From: UBA7672 sp963718145 | GTDB taxonomy: Bacteria; Pseudomonadota; Alphaproteobacteria; Caulobacterales; Hyphomonadaceae | Reading direction: 5' to 3' | NCBI GenBank assembly: GCA_963718145.1 | Contig: CAVQYJ010000012.1 | Location: 434,001 to 498,000 of the forward strand | Length of the DNA stretch: 64,000 bases | Part shown: one piece after another, positions 18,332 through 26,835 of the stretch | Position numbering within the stretch: the stretch's first letter is position 1 | Layout of the letters: every line of letters starts with the position of its first letter | The notes under the pieces: model-generated | What the model was told of the DNA's origin: nothing | Databases searched by the model: none | What the model saw: the letters and a program-made list of their open reading frames with translations, nothing else | Translations under genes and position numbers: made by a program

Positions 18332-18368
18332 GCGCGCAAACCCCGTCCAGCCCGGGCGACGCGCTGTC

Positions 18369-19025
18369 CTACAGCACCATCGCCATCAGGAAGCCGTCAT
18401 GGCCCTTGTCGCCCACCGTCTGTACCGCGGTCGCTGACACGCGCGCGTCCGCAGCCAGCATGTCGACCATCCGCCGCACGCCCTTCACCTGCGCGCTCGC
18501 ACCCGCGCTCGCATCCACCACCGCACCCCCACGCACCACGTTATCCACCACGATCACCGCACCCTTCCGCGACATGCGCAGCGCATGCTCGAAATACGGC
18601 CAGCTGTTCTCCTTGTCCGCATCGATGAAGCTGAAATCGAACGGCCCCTGCAGCTTCGGCAGCAGGTCAAGCGCCGCGCCAACCTGAATGTCCACCACCT
18701 TGCCCAGCCCCGCAGCCTCGACATTCGAGCGCGCAACCTTCGCGTGCCTTAGATCGATCTCCAGCGACACCAGCTTGCCATCCGCCGGCAGGGCCCGCGC
18801 CATCCAGATCGCCGAATACCCGCCCAACGTCCCAACTTCCAGGATGCGCTTCGCTCCGATCGACTTCGCCATCAGGTGAAGCATCTTGCCCTGCGCCGCG
18901 GACACCGCGATATGCGGCAGGCCCGCCGCCTTGGCCGCGCGCTGGCAATTCTTCAGCGCCTCATCCACGCCAACCACGCGATCGACGAAATAGTCGTCGA
19001 CCTCGCGCCACAGCGTCTCGCTCAT
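18369..19025 (-). CDS. SAM-dependent O-methyltransferase
   Basis: 218 residues of the class I, O-methyltransferase family 3 type (PF01596-like). The SAM-binding motif I is RILEVGTLGGYSAIWMAR; VSLEIDLRHAKVARSN is the acidic motif II; FSFIDADKENSWPYF carries the metal-binding Asp; and VVDNVVRGGAV matches the family. It would methylate a small catechol-like hydroxyl using SAM and a divalent metal. The ATG overlaps the stop of the TfoX-like gene (ATGA), placing it last in a three-gene operon. Substrate unknown. Confidence 0.9.
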   Translation of the reverse strand: MSETLWREVDDYFVDRVVGVDEALKNCQRAAKAAGLPHIAVSAAQGKMLHLMAKSIGAKRILEVGTLGGYSAIWMARALPADGKLVSLEIDLRHAKVARSNVEAAGLGKVVDIQVGAALDLLPKLQGPFDFSFIDADKENSWPYFEHALRMSRKGAVIVVDNVVRGGAVVDASAGASAQVKGVRRMVDMLAADARVSATAVQTVGDKGHDGFLMAMVL

Positions 19026-19462
19026 TTCTTGCCCTTTGCCTTGACGCTCGGCTTGGCCTTCTTCGATGCAGGCTTCGCCTTTGCAGCTTTCTTCCGGGGA
19101 GTTTTCGCCGGTTTCTTCGCCTTCTCCGCATCCACCTGTCTGGCGATCTCGAACGACCTGCGGGCCAGCGCCGAGGCCTCGTCGCCATCGTCTGCCGCAC
19201 TGTCCGGCAGGCTCCAGAAGGCGATGTCACGCACCGTACCGTCCTTCTTCACCGAATAGACCCACGGCTTTGAGCCCTGCTTCTTCAGCTCCGCGCCCAG
19301 CGCCGTATCCGCCTTCAGGAAGATCGTGTCGTTGTCGAGAATGCAAAAGCCGACCCCGTTCCTGTAGACGGCCGCGCCGCCGAACATGCGGCGAACTTCC
19401 AGCTTGCCGAACCCGGCGAGCAGCTCCTGCGCATAGTCCAGAAACCCCGGCGACAATGGCAT
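19022..19462 (-). CDS. TfoX N-terminal domain protein with Lys/Ala-rich tail
   Basis: 146 residues from ATG 19462 (MPLSPGFLDYAQELLAGFG). The TfoX_N signature is visible: VRRMFGGAAVYRNGVGFCI and FLKADTALGAEL. A highly basic, histone-H1-like Lys/Ala/Pro tail follows (KKPAKTPRKKAAKAKPASKK). The full TfoX/Sxy competence regulator has a second domain that is absent here, so a competence role is not implied. The tail suggests nucleic-acid binding. The start was chosen over 19516 because the family begins there and the previous gene ends at 19464. Confidence 0.85.
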   Translation of the reverse strand: MPLSPGFLDYAQELLAGFGKLEVRRMFGGAAVYRNGVGFCILDNDTIFLKADTALGAELKKQGSKPWVYSVKKDGTVRDIAFWSLPDSAADDGDEASALARRSFEIARQVDAEKAKKPAKTPRKKAAKAKPASKKAKPSVKAKGKK

Positions 19463-19463
19463 T

Positions 19464-19895
19464 CTAGTCTCCCGTTCGTGCGGCGCGGGCTCTGGCCCGC
19501 CATGGCGCGCTGACAACCAGCCCCAGCACGGTCAGCAGCAGCGCCGGCGTCCAGCCCAGCGCCACCACGGCCAGCGCCCGCCCCATCGGCGCCTCTCCAC
19601 CAAGCACGCCGCTGGAGATCAGCAGCCACACGGCGGCGCCCGACAGGAACAGGCAGACATAGTTGGAGACCATGCCCGCGAAGGCCGTCAACGCGATCCC
19701 GACCAGCGACAGCGCCATCCGCAATCCCATCGACCCCAGCATCAGCACGATGCCGCCGAACTGCAGCGGCGCGACCAGCGCTGAAGCTGCGGGGATCTGG
19801 AATGCACCCAGAAGGGCGCCCGCTCCCGCGCCCATCAGCGCGCCCGGCAGCAGTGCGGCGGCAATCTTCCAGACAGGTTTTGAAGCAGGCGTCAT
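19464..19895 (-). CDS. Small integral membrane protein, four-helix
   Basis: 143 residues from ATG 19895 (MTPASKPVWKIAAALLPGAL). Four hydrophobic stretches are visible (around AALLPGALMGAGAGALLG, PLQFGGIVLMLGSMGL, SNYVCLFLSGAAVWLLIS and ALAVVALGWTPALLLTVLG). Its stop precedes the TfoX-like start by 1 bp, so translation of the three genes is likely coupled. An upstream in-frame start at 19937 is possible. No family recognised. Confidence 0.65.
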   Translation of the reverse strand: MTPASKPVWKIAAALLPGALMGAGAGALLGAFQIPAASALVAPLQFGGIVLMLGSMGLRMALSLVGIALTAFAGMVSNYVCLFLSGAAVWLLISSGVLGGEAPMGRALAVVALGWTPALLLTVLGLVVSAPWRARARAARTGD

Positions 19896-19949
19896 TTGCT
19901 GGGATGCTGTCCTAGGACTGGATTCGGTCGGCCCCAAGCCGCAATCATC

Positions 19950-20240
19950 CTATTCGTTGACAGGCAAAGCGCCGAGATAGCGGTTATTCCGGACGTTCCT
20001 GGACGATACAAATCTTGCAAGGTCTTCTTTCCCAATCTGCTCGGCGACTTCCCTGGACGGCCAGACGAACGCGCCCCAGTACTCTCCAGGTCCGACCCAC
20101 TCTCCGTTGTAGCAATTCTGGTAGCGAACTGCGACGTACCAGCGATTTCGCCATCGCATGGATGGCCGCGTTGCCTTTGCAGTCCTGATTTTCTCCTCGA
20201 TCACGATTTCCTCCTGCGTCCTCTTCCGACCGATCCGCAC
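19950..20240 (-). CDS. Hypothetical basic protein, 96 aa
   Basis: Starts MRIGRKRTQEEIVIEEKIRT and contains an aromatic-rich middle (NRWYVAVRYQNCYNGEWVG, EYWGAFVWPSREVAEQIG). It has no signal or membrane segment. Composition looks protein-like, and it is followed directly by the membrane-protein operon on the same strand (54 bp gap). No homologue is recognised; the gene may be accessory. Confidence 0.5.
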   Translation of the reverse strand: MRIGRKRTQEEIVIEEKIRTAKATRPSMRWRNRWYVAVRYQNCYNGEWVGPGEYWGAFVWPSREVAEQIGKEDLARFVSSRNVRNNRYLGALPVNE

Positions 20241-20850
20241 ATTCCCAGCGCGTGGGCGTCTACGCCAGCTGAGATTCTTTCTCGCGAGTCACGGCAGGAC
20301 CGACCGCACGCGGAGCTGGCGGCCGTCGAGAATTGCGACTGCTTCCTCCGCCGTTTCCACGCGACGGATTCCGGATCGCAAACCGACGCCTTGGCATTGC
20401 CGCATGAGCATGTGAATCGGCAAGGGGTCCGCGAGCCGATCGGGCGCCGGAGTACGTTGAATACAAAGGATTCAGAGGGGTCACTGTTGGCCGCGGTTTC
20501 CCAAGTTAAACTCTTGCTCCAGGCCCTCATCCGTCGATTTGCACGTATGAATGGCGCAGCGGACCTGACGGATCTGGCCCGCAGGCATGACGTTCGATTC
20601 CGAAGGCCAGAGAAGCGCGGGCCGGACCTATGCGCGCCGGTTATTTCCAAAGCGATCGCAGTCAGGTGACGGCGCGTCCGCCCACGGTATTCAACCCCGT
20701 CATTACGAACTTCCACGACGTGAACGAAGCCGTGCCGTACCCCAAAACCCCGGAAATAAAGCCTGTTCCCCGCTGCTTGACGGCTTGGAACATTTAGAGA
20801 ACATTGAGGAGAACGAATTGGGTAGGCGATTCACCTGAAGCGAGGATGCC
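20241..20850. other. Largely unassigned stretch, possible 40-aa minus-strand ORF
   Basis: About 600 bp without a convincing gene. On the minus strand, 20289-20411 encodes LRSGIRRVETAEEAVAILDG then RQLRVRSVLP-stop, which has the look of a short DUF982-like protein; the frame stays protein-like upstream (RTPAPDRLADPLPIH) but lacks a standard start before 20411. Other open frames on both strands are low in protein character. Possibly gene debris. Confidence 0.3.
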
Positions 20851-21519
20851 ATGGCCTTCGATCATGCTCCACTGCGGAACCGGCCGGCGAGCGCCCTGCA
20901 TCGCGGCGTGCTTTACCGCTCTCGGATCGAGGCCCAGTGGGCTGCCTTCTTCGACGCTTTGCGCATCGTCCATGTCCACGAGCCGCAGACCTTCGCGATC
21001 TCGCCCGGCGTCTATGTCACGCCCAGCTTCTGGCTGCCCCAGCTGAAGGTCTGGGTCGATGTAAAGCCCGCCGATCCCGAGGCGCGCGGCGCGGACCGGG
21101 CGCGGATCGAGCTGTTCGCCCGCCAGCATCCCGAGGCCCGTGTCTGGCTCACCAGCGGCGCGCCGCGCCCGGGCGACTGGCATGTCGAGCAGCTTGCCGG
21201 CCCCGGCCGCCCGATCGCCCGCGCCCTGCTTCTGGCCGACGCCGGCCGCCCTGCGGACCGCGTCTGGATCTGCGGCGCGAATGACGAGGCGGGGGAGCGC
21301 CTGATCTTCGACTCCATCGACATCGGCCGTCCCAACCAGGCCCCCGGCTTCGGAGGCAGCCGGCCGGCCGACCCCAATTCGGACAGCGTGATGCGGATCG
21401 CCTATGCGCACGCGGATCAGGCCGGCAGCGAGGAAGCCCGCGAGACGTGGGCGTCGATCGGCGCGAAGCTCAACCGGCGTGCTGCAGGCGGGCGCGGGAT
21501 GGGGCAGCCGTTCGCATAA
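20851..21519 (+). CDS. PD-(D/E)XK-like protein of unknown function
   Basis: 222 residues. The N-terminal half matches restriction-endonuclease-fold proteins of the form YRSRIEAQWAAFFDALRI (conserved Glu), HEPQTF, then TPSFWLPQLKVWVDVKP. In most relatives the segment reads PDFWLP; here Ser replaces the catalytic Asp, although the later DxK is kept. The C-terminal half (GGSRPADPNSDSVMRIAYAH...GAKLNRRAA) is not recognised. Could be a degenerate or non-catalytic nuclease-fold protein. It is convergent with sufA. Confidence 0.6.
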   Translation: MAFDHAPLRNRPASALHRGVLYRSRIEAQWAAFFDALRIVHVHEPQTFAISPGVYVTPSFWLPQLKVWVDVKPADPEARGADRARIELFARQHPEARVWLTSGAPRPGDWHVEQLAGPGRPIARALLLADAGRPADRVWICGANDEAGERLIFDSIDIGRPNQAPGFGGSRPADPNSDSVMRIAYAHADQAGSEEARETWASIGAKLNRRAAGGRGMGQPFA

Positions 21520-21534
21520 TCCGGCGCTGCCGGA

Positions 21535-21897
21535 TTATTCAGCCGCATGGGCGGGAACGATCGTCACGCTTTCCCCGCAGCCGCATGCGTCGGTCTGGTT
21601 GGGGTTGGTGAAGGTGAACTTCGAATGCATCGGCGAGACTTCGTAGTCGATGACGGAGCCGAGCAGGAACAGCACGGCCTTGCCGTCAATCACGATGGAG
21701 ACGCCGTTGTCGTCCACGCGCTCGTCATTGGGCTCGGCGGCGGCGGCGTAGGACATGGTGTATTCCATGCCCGCGCAGCCGGCGTTCTTCACGCCCACGC
21801 GCAGCAGCCCGGCGCCCTTTTCGGCCATGAGGGCGCGAACCTGCGCCGCGGCGGCGTCAGTCAGGGTCACAACCTTGGGGCGAGGACGTCTGGCCAT
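21535..21897 (-). CDS. sufA: A-type Fe-S carrier protein (SufA/IscA family)
   Basis: 120 residues. The HesB/IscA fold is shown by VVTLTDAAAAQVRALM, KNAGCAGMEYTMSYA (first conserved Cys) and the C-terminal ACGCGES with the last two conserved Cys. It receives Fe-S clusters from the SufBCD scaffold and passes them to apoproteins. It is the last gene of the suf operon, 29 bp after sufT. Confidence 0.93.
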   Translation of the reverse strand: MARRPRPKVVTLTDAAAAQVRALMAEKGAGLLRVGVKNAGCAGMEYTMSYAAAAEPNDERVDDNGVSIVIDGKAVLFLLGSVIDYEVSPMHSKFTFTNPNQTDACGCGESVTIVPAHAAE

Positions 21898-21926
21898 GCT
21901 TGCTAGATGGATACCTTGAAACCTGC

Positions 21927-22334
21927 TTACAACATGTTGAGCTGGAGCCGGGCCTCGTCGCTCATGCGCGACGGGTCCCAGGGCGGATCGAACACCAGGT
22001 TCGCCTTGGCCGATTTGACGCCATCGACCTTGCGGGCAGCGTCCTCCACCCAGCCGGGCATCTCGCCGGCCACCGGACAGGCCGGGGCTGTCAGCGTCAT
22101 CTCGATGTCCACGTGGTAATCGTCGTTGATGTCGACCTTGTAGATCAGGCCCAGTTCATAGATATCGACCGGGATTTCCGGGTCGTAGACCTTCTTCAGT
22201 TCCTGGATCAGCTCGTCCGTTATCCGGTCGAGTTCCTCTTGCGGAATGACCGACGGCTTCGCCTCGCCTTCCTTTGCAGGGGCGCCAGCGTTGGTCGCTG
22301 GATCGACCATTTGATGCTTCAGGTCGTCGGCCAT
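21927..22334 (-). CDS. sufT: SUF-associated DUF59/MIP18 protein (SufT)
   Basis: 135 residues. DUF59 core: KKVYDPEIPVDIYELGLIY, VDIEMTLTAPACPVAGEMPG and FDPPWDPSRMSDEARLQL, the classic MIP18 signature with its conserved Cys. The N-terminal ~30 residues are a variable Ala/Glu-rich extension. SufT-type proteins help maturation of Fe-S proteins. The start lies 7 bp after sufS, consistent with one transcript. Confidence 0.92.
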   Translation of the reverse strand: MADDLKHQMVDPATNAGAPAKEGEAKPSVIPQEELDRITDELIQELKKVYDPEIPVDIYELGLIYKVDINDDYHVDIEMTLTAPACPVAGEMPGWVEDAARKVDGVKSAKANLVFDPPWDPSRMSDEARLQLNML

Positions 22335-22340
22335 GGCTCT

Positions 22341-23558
22341 CTATGACAGCATCGCTCGGGCCTTGGAAAGCGCCTCCACGAATACGTCGACTTCATCGGC
22401 CGTATTGTAGAGCGCAAAGCTCGCCCGGGCAGTAGCAGTAACACCTAAATGGGACATCAGGGGCTGGGCGCAATGATGCCCCGCGCGAATCGCCACACCC
22501 TGCCTGTCCAGAATCTGGGCGATGTCGTGCGGGTGGGCCCCCTGCAGGGAGAAGGTCAGCACTGGCCCCTTGCCCTCTGCGGTTCCATGGATCCGCAGCC
22601 CGTTGATCGAGCGCAGCTTCGACGCCGCCCGGTCCAGCAGCGCCCGCTTGTGGTCTCCGATGGCGATCCGGTCCAGGCCTTCCAGCCACTGGATTGCCGC
22701 CCCGAGGCCAATCGCCTCCAGGATGGGCGGCGTTCCGGCCTCGAGCCGGTGCGGCGGCGCGTTGTAGGTGACCCTGTCGCGCGTGACCGTCTCGATCATC
22801 TCGCCCCCGCCCTGATAGGGCGGCAGCGCCTCCAGCTTCTCGCGCTTGCCATAGAGCACGCCAATACCCGTAGGGCCGTAAAGCTTGTGGCCGGTGAAGG
22901 CGTAGTAGTCCACATCCAGCGCCCGCACGTCGACGGGCAGGTTGACCACAGCCTGGCAACCATCGAGCAGCACATCCGCGCCCACGGCATGCGCCATCCC
23001 GATCGCGCGCGCCACATCCGGCACGGTGCCCAGCACGTTCGACATGTGCGTCAGCGCCAGCAGGCGCGTCTTGTTCGTGAGCTGCTTCTCCAGGCTCTCC
23101 ATGTCGAGCGAGCCATCGGGAAGCGCCTCCACCCATTTCAGCACCGCCCCGCGCCGTTCGCGCAGGAAACTCCACGGCACGATGTTCGAGTGGTGCTCCA
23201 TGATCGAGAGCACGATCTCGTCGCCTGGCTGGATGGATTGCCCGATCCCCGCGGCGACGATGTTGATCGCCTCCGTCCCGCCCTTGGTGAAGACGATCTC
23301 GTCGACGCTCGCCGCCTTGATCAGGCTGCGCACGGATTCGCGCGCGCCCTCATAGGCCTGCGTCGTCTCGTTCGCCAGCGTGTGCAGCCCGCGATGCACA
23401 TTGGCGTAGCTGCCGCGCATCGCATTCGCCATCGCGTCGATAACGGCTTCGGGCTTCTGCGCCGAGGCGGCGTTGTCGAGATAGACCAGCGGCTTGCCGT
23501 GCACCGTGCGGCGCAGGATGGGGAACTGCTTGCGGATGGCGTTGACGTCGAAACTCAT
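22341..23558 (-). CDS. sufS: Cysteine desulfurase SufS
   Basis: 405 residues, group II desulfurase. PLP Lys is in FTGHKLYGPTGIGVLYGK; cofactor-contacting SIMEHHSNIVPW and LLDGCQAVVNLPVDV are present; the catalytic Cys is in RAGHHCAQPLM near residue 361. It removes sulfur from cysteine and donates it, normally via SufE, to SufB. Its ATG overlaps the sufD stop (ATGA), implying coupling. A second, frameshifted desulfurase lies upstream in the same operon. Confidence 0.95.
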   Translation of the reverse strand: MSFDVNAIRKQFPILRRTVHGKPLVYLDNAASAQKPEAVIDAMANAMRGSYANVHRGLHTLANETTQAYEGARESVRSLIKAASVDEIVFTKGGTEAINIVAAGIGQSIQPGDEIVLSIMEHHSNIVPWSFLRERRGAVLKWVEALPDGSLDMESLEKQLTNKTRLLALTHMSNVLGTVPDVARAIGMAHAVGADVLLDGCQAVVNLPVDVRALDVDYYAFTGHKLYGPTGIGVLYGKREKLEALPPYQGGGEMIETVTRDRVTYNAPPHRLEAGTPPILEAIGLGAAIQWLEGLDRIAIGDHKRALLDRAASKLRSINGLRIHGTAEGKGPVLTFSLQGAHPHDIAQILDRQGVAIRAGHHCAQPLMSHLGVTATARASFALYNTADEVDVFVEALSKARAMLS

Positions 23559-24559
23559 GCCGCCGTCCCCAGCCAGCGGTCGATACGCGCCTCCACCTCG
23601 CCGCGCACATCGCCCAACCAGTCCGGCAGCGCTTCGATCAGGAATGCGCGTGTGATCATCGCTCGCGCCTCCACCTCCGGCAGGCCGCGCTGGCGCAGGT
23701 AAAACACCGCATCCTCGTTGATCTGCCCCGCCGTGTTGCCATGCGAGCAGGCGACGTCGTCGGCGTAGATTTCCAGCTCTGGCTTGGCAAAGACTTCCGC
23801 GCCTTCTTCCAGCAGCAGGGCGTTGTGCGCCATCTGCGCGTCGGTTTTCTGCGCCGCGCGCTCGACCAGGAACCGCCCCTGGAAAACACCACGCCCGCCC
23901 TTGCGCGCCACGCCGCGCACCAATTGCCGCGTCGTCACTCCGGGGGATGCGTGCGTCACGCGCGAGGTGAGATCGATGTGGCGCCTGGCCGAGGCGAGAT
24001 AGACGCCCTGCAGCTCAATGTGGGCGCCTTCAGCCGCGGCAATGCTGGTCTCGATGCGCGCCAGCCTGGCGCCTTCGCCGAGCACGAACTGACGATAGGT
24101 GGCGCCCCGCGCCAGTTTCACGACAACCTCGTTCAGCACGATGGCGCCGTTCGCCTCGCCGGCAGCCACGGCATTCTCCTGCACCACAATGCGCGTGAGG
24201 GATGCGCCGGCCTCGACTTCGATTTCAGTGAAGGAGGCAAGGATGTTCCGCAGCCCGACGCCGGTGACGCCGATGCGCTCGACCAGCGTGGCCTGCGTGC
24301 CCGCGCGCGCGATGATCCTGCCCGACTGGCCGGCGTCGCCGTCTTCCTGCCGGTTCTCGAACACCTCGCCGGATGTCTCGATCACCAGCTCGCTCGGTCC
24401 GAAGGCGTCGCCCAGCAGCTCCGCCAGAGACGCGATCGGCCCGGCGGCGGCTTCGGGGCCTGATCCCGTCAGCATCGCTTCTTCGCTCGCCATCGCGGCG
24501 CGAAGGTCGCTCCATTTCCACGCCTCGGCGCGGCGGGAGGGAAGATCGGCAAGCTGCAT
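23555..24559 (-). CDS. sufD: Fe-S cluster assembly protein SufD
   Basis: 334 residues from ATG 24559 (MQLADLPSRRAEAWKWSDLR). The SufBD C-terminal core is clear: RHIDLTSRVTHASPGVTTRQ, FQGRFLVERAAQKTDAQMAH and YADDVACSHGNTAGQIN, with the conserved Cys/His. It forms the scaffold with SufB and SufC. The start overlaps the sufC stop by one base (TGATG). A longer frame reaching 25357 is a read through sufC in another frame and is not the gene. Confidence 0.94.
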   Translation of the reverse strand: MQLADLPSRRAEAWKWSDLRAAMASEEAMLTGSGPEAAAGPIASLAELLGDAFGPSELVIETSGEVFENRQEDGDAGQSGRIIARAGTQATLVERIGVTGVGLRNILASFTEIEVEAGASLTRIVVQENAVAAGEANGAIVLNEVVVKLARGATYRQFVLGEGARLARIETSIAAAEGAHIELQGVYLASARRHIDLTSRVTHASPGVTTRQLVRGVARKGGRGVFQGRFLVERAAQKTDAQMAHNALLLEEGAEVFAKPELEIYADDVACSHGNTAGQINEDAVFYLRQRGLPEVEARAMITRAFLIEALPDWLGDVRGEVEARIDRWLGTAA

Positions 24560-25323
24560 CAGCCCACCTTGCCGGCAAACTTGTCGTAGCCGGATTTCTC
24601 CAGCTCCAGCGCCAGCTCCGGCCCGCCGGATTTCACGATGCGCCCAGCGGAGAGGATGTGAACCTTGTCCGGCTTGATGTAGTCGAGCAGTCGCTGGTAG
24701 TGCGTGATCACCAGCATCGATCGCCTCGGCCCGCGCAGCGCATTGACGCCATCGGCCACGACTTTCAGGGCGTCGATGTCGAGGCCCGAATCCGTCTCGT
24801 CGAGGATCATGAAGCGCGGCTGCAGCATCAGCATCTGGTAGATTTCGAGCCGCTTCTTCTCCCCGCCCGAGAAGCCGACATTCAGCGGCCGCTTCAGCAT
24901 CTCCGGATCGATGCGCAACTGCGTCGCCGCCGTCTTCGACAGTTTGAGGAAATCTGGCGCCGAGACCTCCGCCGCGCCGCGCGCCTTGCGCTGTGCATTC
25001 ATCGCGGCGCGCACGAACGTCATCACCGGAACGCCGGCGATCTCCATCGGATACTGGAACGACAGGAACAGCCCCTTGACCGCACGCGCCTCGGGCGACA
25101 GGGCCAGCAGGTTCTCCCCCTCGAACGCCGCCTCCCCAGCTGTCACCTCGTAGCCGCCGCGCCCGGTCAGCACATAGCCCAGCGTCGACTTGCCGGAGCC
25201 GTTCGGCCCCATCACGGCATGCACCTCGCCTGCCGGCACGCTCAACGAGACGCCCTTCAGGATTTCGCGCGCAGGGCCATCCTCCGGCGTCACGCGGGCA
25301 TGCAGGTTCTTGAGTTCGAGCAT
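24559..25323 (-). CDS. sufC: Fe-S cluster assembly ATPase SufC
   Basis: 254 residues. ABC ATPase motifs: Walker A MGPNGSGKSTLGYVL, Q-loop FQYPMEIAGVP, signature VGFSGGEKKRLEI and Walker B FMILDETDSGLDID, with the H-loop in MLVITHYQRLLDYI. It powers the SufBCD scaffold. It is the first gene of the downstream suf block; sufB is separated from it by three unrelated genes. A 148-bp gap upstream could hold a promoter, none clearly seen. Confidence 0.96.
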   Translation of the reverse strand: MLELKNLHARVTPEDGPAREILKGVSLSVPAGEVHAVMGPNGSGKSTLGYVLTGRGGYEVTAGEAAFEGENLLALSPEARAVKGLFLSFQYPMEIAGVPVMTFVRAAMNAQRKARGAAEVSAPDFLKLSKTAATQLRIDPEMLKRPLNVGFSGGEKKRLEIYQMLMLQPRFMILDETDSGLDIDALKVVADGVNALRGPRRSMLVITHYQRLLDYIKPDKVHILSAGRIVKSGGPELALELEKSGYDKFAGKVG

Positions 25324-25471
25324 AAATCGCCTTCGCGGAGCCTTGTGGCCCCAACACCCTCTACATAGGGCTTCACCGCGTCTCGCGCGAGACTTGGCCC
25401 GTTGACGCGGTGTTTCGTCTCAGGGACGGTTAATGTCCAGTGGCCAGGCCTAAAGCCTGGGCGCCGGTTGC

Positions 25472-26218
25472 CTATGGCTTGAAGATTTCCGCGACCGAGG
25501 GCTCGGCGCAGAACTGCTTCTGCGCCGCCGCCGCGTCCAGCCCGGTGGAGGCCAGACCGCCATCATCGGCCACCGTACAGTCAACACTGGTGATCTTGTC
25601 CGGCTCGCCGCGGGCGATCACATCGGCGGTCACGACCGGCTTCAGCTCGCCTGCCTCAAGCTTGTAGAACGAGACGCCCCACTCATTGGCGCTGCTGCGC
25701 GCGGGAACCGAGATGTAGCCGCTTTCCGTCTTCGAAATGCCGACGCCTGACGGCTCGCCCGCACGCACGAAGCTCTTGCCGTCCGCCGCCTGCACCCAGA
25801 GCGCCCAGCTCGTATTTACGTTTCCCGTCTCCAGCGGAACCAGCAGGTCCTCTCGTCCGTCCGCGTCGATGTCCACCGCCTTCACGCCCTCGAACGTGTT
25901 GCCCATCGTCTCCTCGATGGTCTGTAGCGTCGCATCACCTGGCGCCACGACCTGCACCTTCACTGTCGTCGAGTCATCTTCGGCCGGCGCATAGCGCGCT
26001 TCGATCGCCAGCTTCGATGCGTCGGTCAGCATCATGCGGCAGTCGGGGTGCTTCCATCCGTCGGCGCCCGCGTCCTGTGTCTGGACGGACGCGCAGTCCG
26101 GCAACGGCATGCGCTTGGCTGCGGCGCCAGACCCGGCGGCGGGACCGTCTTCTGCCGGCGCTGGCGAGCATGCGGCGGCGGCAAGCGCGGCGATGCAGAC
26201 AGCAAGGCGAAGTTTCAT
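25472..26218 (-). CDS. Lipoprotein of unknown function
   Basis: 248 residues from ATG 26218: MKLRLAVCIAALAAAACSPA is a lipoprotein signal with Cys17. The mature part contains DIDADGREDLLVPLETGNVN, resembling an FG-GAP/EF-hand-like calcium-binding turn, and a second Cys pair (DCTVADDG...KQFCAEP). It sits inside the suf operon insertion, same strand. Function unknown; an envelope role is inferred from the signal. Confidence 0.75.
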   Translation of the reverse strand: MKLRLAVCIAALAAAACSPAPAEDGPAAGSGAAAKRMPLPDCASVQTQDAGADGWKHPDCRMMLTDASKLAIEARYAPAEDDSTTVKVQVVAPGDATLQTIEETMGNTFEGVKAVDIDADGREDLLVPLETGNVNTSWALWVQAADGKSFVRAGEPSGVGISKTESGYISVPARSSANEWGVSFYKLEAGELKPVVTADVIARGEPDKITSVDCTVADDGGLASTGLDAAAAQKQFCAEPSVAEIFKP

Positions 26219-26298
26219 GGCCCGGTCCCTCATTCTCTGGCGAGGGAATAGACCCGTTGCGCACGCCGCGCCAGCTTACCGCGCCGTAATCCGCAGCC

Positions 26299-26752
26299 TC
26301 AGATCGCCACGGCCAGATAGAGGTAAATGTCCGTGCGCACCTTCGCGGGATCGTCGAACCAGTCGCCATAGATTTCCAGCGACCGCCAGACGCGTTGCAG
26401 GCTCTTCGCGGCGAGCTCCGCGTTGATGGCGTCATAGGTTGCGCGCATGGCGCCATAGTCGCCCCAGTGCGTGGCGGTGATCACCCGCCCTCCGGGGATA
26501 TGAACCGGCTTCACATCCGGATCGACGCCGCCCGGCTGACGATCGAGCACGCCGACCGTCATGCGAGCACCCTTCCTTCGTCTCGTCGCGATAGAGGATG
26601 AAGTTGTGGCCGTGGCCGGGCACAAGCGCGCCGGGCTTGTAGAGACGGTCGAACTGGGCGCGGATCATGGGCCGCAGGTTGGGCCATGCCGCCGCAATCT
26701 CGATGCCCGCGCCATGCTTGGGTTCAAGGTCGAGGATGTGGACGTCAGCCAT
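26299..26752 (-). pseudogene. GyrI-like (SOUL/AraC effector-binding fold) protein, frameshifted
   Basis: Two overlapping frames make one protein: an N-terminal part (MADVHILDLEPKHGAGIEIA, HNFILYRDET) from 26752 and, in the +1 frame, a C-terminal part (GRVITATHWGDYGAMRATYD, WRSLEIYGDWFDDPAKVRTD) ending at 26299. THWGxYG and YGDWxDDPxKxRTD are GyrI-like small-molecule-binding motifs. The frame changes near 26565-26590. Total length 454 bp (3n+1) fits one extra base. Either a real frameshift or a sequence error. Confidence 0.7.
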
Positions 26753-26835
26753 CGAGAGCGAACTCCATCGGCTAGGGCGCCGATGGAAGAGTGCTACTCC
26801 GTTCCAGGTAGGCGCGCCAGAGAACGCACTCGTGG

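Noticed and set aside
20587..20838. 83-codon plus-strand frame before the nuclease-fold gene
   Set aside because: Arg/Ser-rich with no protein-like pattern and no ribosome-binding site; treated as non-coding.
23555..25357. 600-codon minus-strand frame covering sufC and sufD
   Set aside because: The first 265 codons are sufC read out of frame; real SufD starts at 24559, where it overlaps the sufC stop.
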